Source: Begonia masoniana (lineage: Eukaryota; Streptophyta; Magnoliopsida; Cucurbitales; Begoniaceae). From it: a stretch of 64,000 nt of DNA. A program made the position numbers and the translations under genes. The notes under the pieces are model-generated. The model had not been told where the DNA came from and ran no database searches. It saw only the letters and a list, made by a program, of their open reading frames with translations. Each line of letters opens with the position of its first letter. Positions within the stretch are counted from its first letter, which is position 1. Location: the NCBI GenBank assembly GCA_022432975.1, contig CM039511.1:24295153-24359152 (forward strand). The letters run 5' to 3'. This document shows, piece by piece, positions 58,897-64,000 of this stretch.

Positions 58897-60509
58897 CTGT
58901 TTGCTGCGGTGTCAGAAGTCTTGAACGTGTTGCCTCGGTGATGCACGAACCTATACATGCATGTAACATTACTTACCTGACGCCCTTAGCTAAATCGACC
59001 CGGTACGATCGACTCATTTATCCTGAAACCTAAAACATAACATTTCTACATAAACATCCAAAATCTCTATTTCCAATTTAAATTCATAACTACCATCCTA
59101 CAACCAACATCCGTAATCAACTTTCAACAACTAGCAACAATTCCCAAGTATCAACACTCCAGCATAAATTGAACTCAAACGGATGTACATCCTATTTAAA
59201 TCTCAACCACCATTAAACACCTATCAGGCAATCTAATAAAAATTTAATTCCAAAAGATGCTCCAAGGATAGGTCACATTTCACATAATTCTCATCAAGCA
59301 CTTCAAACAATCAACATTTGGATCAATTTTTAATCAAACAACTTAACATCAAGCAAAAACCCGGATTTGGCTTACAGTTTTGAGCAAACTTCTAAAATTC
59401 GTAACTTTCTCTAAAAATATTGAAATGACTTGATTCCAAAGGCTACGACTTCTTTAAAGTGTCTATTTTCATCTAGTACAAACCATTTATCAAAAACAAA
59501 TCACAATGAGTGGCAGAATTTCCAAAACCGTAACTGCCCAGAATAAGTTTTACAGTTTTTATCTTGACTTCGAAAATTCATAACAAATTGTATATCCATC
59601 CGAATTTGATAATTCTTATGCCTATGAAATCCCTAAGATGTCTACTTTCATGTGACATAATCCATTTAACAAAAAAAAATACAATAAATGGGCCGAAAAT
59701 CCTCAGAACCAAAACTGCCCTGTATTTTAACCTTAGATTTCTTAACATTTTTAATCAATCCCATTTTCTTTTCGTATGAATCATCAACGATCAACTCTTA
59801 ATCCATTTAACATCAAATAGAAGAAGAAAATGTAGCAACTAGTCAGAATTTTCGTGCATCAAATTAAGGTTTACCAAACAGCCTCAACGCTTAACAAAAT
59901 CAACAACAAATCATCTATAAACCCAATATATATATCATCAATCGATCAATCTATAAACAACCCAACTAAAATCACCCAAAACATACCTTGGAATGAAGAG
60001 AAGAAAAGTGTGTTTCTTCGACTTTAAATGCTAGAGGAGAGAGGAAAGGTTTTCCCCCATATTTTTCTTCTTTAAAACTCAAACTAGGAGAGGAAAGAGG
60101 AGGGCTGGCTTGGGCGCTGGCGTGGAGCTGATTGGAGCCGAAGGAGAATGGTGATTTCTTCGTGGGAGGGGAAAGAACAAGAGAGGGAAAGTGAGAACGT
60201 AGCAGAGAGAGGGAGGGAGGGAGAGAGAGTGTTTTATTGGAGAAAAAGAGAAGGAATGAGTTACGTAAAAGAGGAGGGGAGGTAGGTGAGTTGTTTGGAT
60301 ACATGGATTGTAGTGGCTTGTTGAAAAAGCCATTCCACCTAAGAAAATTATCTAATTAAATTTCTCTTTTCATTAATTTACTTTCTCTTATTTTTCCCAA
60401 TTAGTAAATCCTTCTAAAATTTCTCGTGAATTTCGTGCCCGAGGTAAATTCCTAATAGTTCTATGCACAAATTAAGGAACTCTGGAAAAATTCAGGGTGT
60501 TACAAAAAT

Positions 60510-60788
60510 ATCATCAACACATACTCATCAAGACACTACGTGAACTTAAAATATTTGATTACTACATCAAATCTCATATACCATAATCAAGATACTTGCT
60601 TGAGTCTATAAATATATTTATTTAATTTGCAAACTTTTTACTACGCATTCTTATCTATGAAACTCTCTGGTTGCTCCATGTAAATAGTTTCTTCAATATG
60701 ATCATTTAGAAATGTTGTCTTGACATCCATTTAGAAATGTTGTCTTGACATCCATTTTAGAAATCTCGTGGTCATAATGAGCAGTTAT
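60510..60788 (-). pseudogene. Copia element G: RT N-terminal part
   Basis: Minus strand. ISKMDVKTTFLNDHIEETIY, then MEQPESFIDK and a degraded stretch with VCKLNKYIYRLKQAS match Copia RT. A 25-bp tandem duplication (about 60703-60752) disrupts the frame. The upstream part of G is cut off by repeat H at about 60789. Confidence 0.8.
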
Positions 60789-61887
60789 CGTCACGACCCG
60801 GATGCTGGCCTAACAAAAATGCTAGATCGAATGACCTAAACCTCAGAGAGAATCTGATCGGCCAAACTGTAAAATTTGGTAATTTTAAGATTTCTGTCTA
60901 ATATAAATTTTGAGTGAAATTTATAAATTTTTTAAGTTGTGGGATTAAAGTGTAATTTTGTAGAAATTTGATAAATAGGGTTAGAAAAATCCTATTTCCA
61001 TTCTTGCTTGGAGCTGGTAGGGAGAGGGAGAGAGGAGCGATCGTGTTTTGTTCGATTCATCGAGTTTGGTGGCTAAGGAATCATATGTGAGGCTTCATGC
61101 GTCACCTTTTGTGAAGTGACTTCGATTATTTGTATGTGTTTCTCCTCCATATTTGTGATTGAAGCTTAGGGTTTTAGGTTGGGGATGGATTCGAGCAATG
61201 GAGCTCGATTCCATCTAATTATTCTGTATATATTAGTGTATTAAGAGTGTGTGCAGGTGTTGTCACCATTTGGAGCCAAGAATCGACGAGGGGGATCAAT
61301 TTTTGCGACTTCCCATTGCTAGAAATTGCCCAAATGTCTATCGCTGTGGACGCCGGTTGACACTTCAAACCCTATGCTAAAAACAGAAAGCTTTAATTGT
61401 CGACCGCTAGTGTGGTATGGGCTGAAACCTGAGAGTTTGAGGTGTCGACATTTCAGGGGAAGTGTCGACTGAGCAAGTGTCGACACTTGTAGTTGAAGTG
61501 TTGACCGAGCAAGTGTCGACACTTGTGGATGAAGTGCCAACCGCTAGGCCATTTGATGATTTAACCTGAGAGTTTTAAGTGTCAATCACTTGAAACAAAG
61601 AGTCGACTGTGGGTCGACTTGAGAGATATAAAGTGTCGACCCATGGTCTGAGATCCTAGTTCTGGTTTAGGACGCATCCTAGTGTCTTCCCTTAGTGTTA
61701 AGTTTGATAATTTTAACCTAAGTATTATTTTAGGGTTAGAAGACTTCAAGGACTTCAAGCAAGTTACTAAGGTTGTGCCCTCAATTTGAAGAATGAGCAT
61801 TCGACGTAAAGGTATGAGTTTTATATTGATTACTTTGAATTGCATGAAAACCTAATGGGCATGGCTGCCAACACATCAGTATTTTAC

Positions 61888-61919
<32 letters not shown>

Positions 61920-62017
61920 GATTTACATGTTTGTCATTGACGTATGGTTTTCATTATTGTTATGATAGAGGATTGATCCTCGTGATACTTTGGATGGTCT
62001 TGGTGTCAAAGTATGAG
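60789..62017 (+). repeat. Repeat H: GTCGAC-rich LTR-like repeat, copy 2
   Basis: Begins near CGTCACGACCCGG, which looks like a mutated LTR start, and is colinear with 8600-9760 from about 60950. It carries AGTGTCGACACTT palindromes (61440-61530), CTTCCCTTAGTG, TATTTTACGTG with a GT/TA microsatellite, and TACTTTGGATGGT. It is interrupted at 62018 by LTR I. No coding region. Confidence 0.65.
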
Positions 62018-64000
62018 TGTAACACCCGACAATTTCGGCCAGGTGATTTCTTAACTGATTTAACTGTCACCATTATTATTGGACCTTTTGATTTAAATTT
62101 AATACTAAGATTTGCTCCAAATTGTGTGAAACTAGGTTGAGTGGCAAAATTGTAATAAGGGTGGGTTGTGATCGATATATAAAGGAAATAGAAAATTTTT
62201 AAACCTCACCAACGCCATTGTAGCCGACACTTTCTCCTTCAGTAATTTTCTCTCCTGAGCTCTCACTCTCTGCCTGCCAGTAATCCTCCCTTCGACGACC
62301 AGTTCCCTTGCTATTTCTCGGATACTCTACTCTCGAGGTGAAGAAGTCTGAAGAAAATGAGCAAGATTTTGCTAAGGAAGCCAGGTAAGTGAATGTATTA
62401 AGATTTCCGGCCATTAGGGCCCTACATCTTAAGGATACTAAATTAGTTATGTGTTTGATGTTTGTTTAAGTTAGTAAGACGGTTTGTACTTGGATGATTT
62501 ATGGATGTTTGAGAACTATATTATGTGATGTTCTGATAGAGTCTATGAAGTCAACTGTCTAGTATGATATTTTCTATAGTCTGATGATTTAAGAACATTC
62601 ATGTCATGCATCATGATTTACTTATCAAGCATATGAAAACGATTTATGAGCATGTTTTCCCCCATGAACAAGATATGAGAATGAATATGAAACTTATGCA
62701 ACCGGATTAAGTGAGGGTTGAGGGCGGTTTGGCGTATGTCACTGTCCAAAGAGAAGAACCATGAATACGGCCCGAAAGGGACTATGTACACTTGAACTGT
62801 CATCCCCCCTTTACGGCACAAATCCTCCTTTAATCCATATGATGAAAGTGATGAACAAGAACACAAATAAGAACAAGAGAAGAACATGAAACGAACATGA
62901 TTATGATTTTCTTGCAACTATGCATTCACGTATACATGTTAGTATTGTATTCCTTACTAAGCATTAGGCTTATAGTTTAAACCTTATGATGTAGGTGACG
63001 AGATATCAGGTGAGGAATTCAAAGTTGATGAAGATGTTTAAGTTTGTTGCTGGAAGGTGCTCAGGGTGGATGTTTGTGGCTGGCAGGCAAAATCGACCCA
63101 TGGTTATGCACTTATTATGTCAGTAAGGTTTATGAGAAAACTGATGTTTAAGTAGGATGAGATCTTTCTTTGAATACTGGATTTTGTGATTGTCTGGTTT
63201 GGTTACCGAGTCGGGGATGATTAAAAGAGAATAGAATAACCTGTTTCATATAAGTCTTCCGCTACATGTAATCTAGATGAGTCCATGATTTATGTCTGCC
63301 TATGTTTATGTCTACGAAGTATGAGATCTGTGAAGGTCAGGTTGCCTTTCTGTCGGTATGAGTTGTTTAAAGATTTCTGGGTTTCATTGCTGTGTGATAG
63401 AAGTTGAGTGAACGTGTCATCTGGCTGACGTCATCGGCAGGAGCTGTGTGTTAGAAGCTAGATGAATGAATCATCCTGGCTGACGTCATCGGTGGATGGT
63501 GAACGTTTGCTGTTCACTGGATGATGTCTCTTATCGGATGAGGTAAGTGAGTCACGTGTTTTGCACATGCCTACCGGAAGATGTCTTTGACGGATGAGGA
63601 CATCTTCTGGCTGACATCATCGGTGGATGGTGAACGATTGTTGTTCACCGGATGATGTCTCTTACTGGCGATGTTAAGTGGTCACGTGGGATGCACATGA
63701 TAACCGGATGATGTAGATTTTCACTACCGGCAGAAGCGAGCCCTATGCTTGTCGTTTAGTGATCGGCATAAGTGAGTTTTATGTTTTGTCGTTTAGTGAT
63801 CGGCAGAGGTCGAGTGTTTTATGCATCGGATGATGTGAGTAGAACTGCTTGTTGTCTAGCAACCGGCAGATGCCTGCGATTTCGAGTAGCTCAAGAATAA
63901 TGAGGTTGAGTGTTCTAAGGGCATTTTCTATTGCCCGATTATGTTACAAAACCAATGTATGGGTTAGTTGTTCGATTCTGTTGATGATGAATTCGTAAAA
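62018..64000 (+). mobile_element. Element I: LTR of the E family, runs past the window end
   Basis: Starts TGTAACACCCGACAATTTCG, matching the E start on its own strand. It contains the predicted leader intron (62386-62994), two exact TGACGTCA motifs (63425 and 63481) with CATCGGCAG/CATCGGTGG, and repeated ACCGGATGATG phrases. Whether it is a solo LTR or a full element cannot be seen. Confidence 0.85.
62386..62994 (+). promoter_or_regulatory. Predicted leader intron in LTR I with splice-site pairing stem
   Basis: Donor CCAG/GTAAGTG, acceptor TTATGATGTAG/GTG, upstream CCTTACTAAG. Donor-side CCTACATC (62421-62428) pairs with GATGTAGG (62988-62995). GGCC-ATTAG-GGCC precedes the donor-side stem. 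Confidence 0.55.

Larger units (their letters stand above)
56788..60504 (-). mobile_element. Element F: solo LTR, 3717 bp, element A-like family
   Basis: Plus-strand ends are TGTGACAGCCCGAAACC and CAGGGTGTTACA, with an exact TSD AAAAT at 56783-56787 and 60505-60509, inserted in Copia G. The minus-strand sequence resembles the element A LTR: the same terminal GGGCTGTCACA, the GGCCCTTAAGGGCC region and TGATGTAGGTACTGAACCTG. It has no coding region. It contains dispersed TGACGTCA motifs (57240-57640) and a predicted leader intron. Confidence 0.92.

Overview
The window is nuclear DNA of a flowering plant, most likely a eudicot. The evidence is one intron-bearing plant cell-wall gene with GT-AG introns, AT-rich spacers, and a dense island of plant LTR retrotransposons, including a Cassandra-type TRIM with a 5S rRNA-like domain. 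I cannot name the species.

Layout. Positions 1-900 hold a weak LTR remnant. Positions 1587-4115 (minus) hold the only host gene: a four-exon TRICHOME BIREFRINGENCE-LIKE (TBL) polysaccharide O-acetyltransferase closest in my reading to the TBL10 type. It has a one-base deletion in exon 2 that would truncate the protein before its DxxH motif. A foldback element with a 60-bp tandem array (about 4870-6920) lies upstream of its start. Positions 6.9-11.3 kb are non-coding and include a copy of a GTCGAC-rich repeat that recurs near 61-62 kb. A second foldback element (11383-12899) carries gene-like sequence in both arms and loop.

From 13.1 to 42.7 kb there is one old Ty3/Gypsy element ('O', plus strand, 5' truncated), split into five pieces by four later insertions. 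Target-site duplications (TSDs) delimit each one: A (Tekay/Del-like, 13528-24685, TSD ACGTG), B (Tekay/Del-like, minus strand, 25654-37028, TSD TCAAG, itself carrying a non-autonomous hAT with an 8-bp TSD), C (solo LTR, 37271-39808) and D (Cassandra, 40868-41746, TSD GGTTA). From 45 to 61 kb, degraded Gypsy and Copia remains (minus strand) are interrupted by solo LTRs E (45498-47983, TSD AGTGC) and F (56788-60504, TSD AAAAT), a non-coding LTR-type element K (50671-54021, TSD ACACA) and a MULE-like foldback (54865-55736, 9-bp TSD). Positions 60.8-64 kb hold repeat H, interrupted by LTR I, which runs off the window.

No transposon here looks autonomous: every gag-pol carries stops, frameshifts or lost catalytic residues. 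The most interesting signal is in the LTRs. Six LTR insertions (eight LTR copies, at least three families) share a predicted 493-609 bp leader intron. A segment just downstream of the 5' splice site is complementary to the 3' splice site, and the pairing is kept by base changes on both sides in one family and by G-U wobbles in another. Downstream of this intron several of the LTRs carry clusters of short perfect palindromes (TGACGTCA, or CGATCGATCG). In one LTR such a unit has expanded to about 33 copies of 69 bp.
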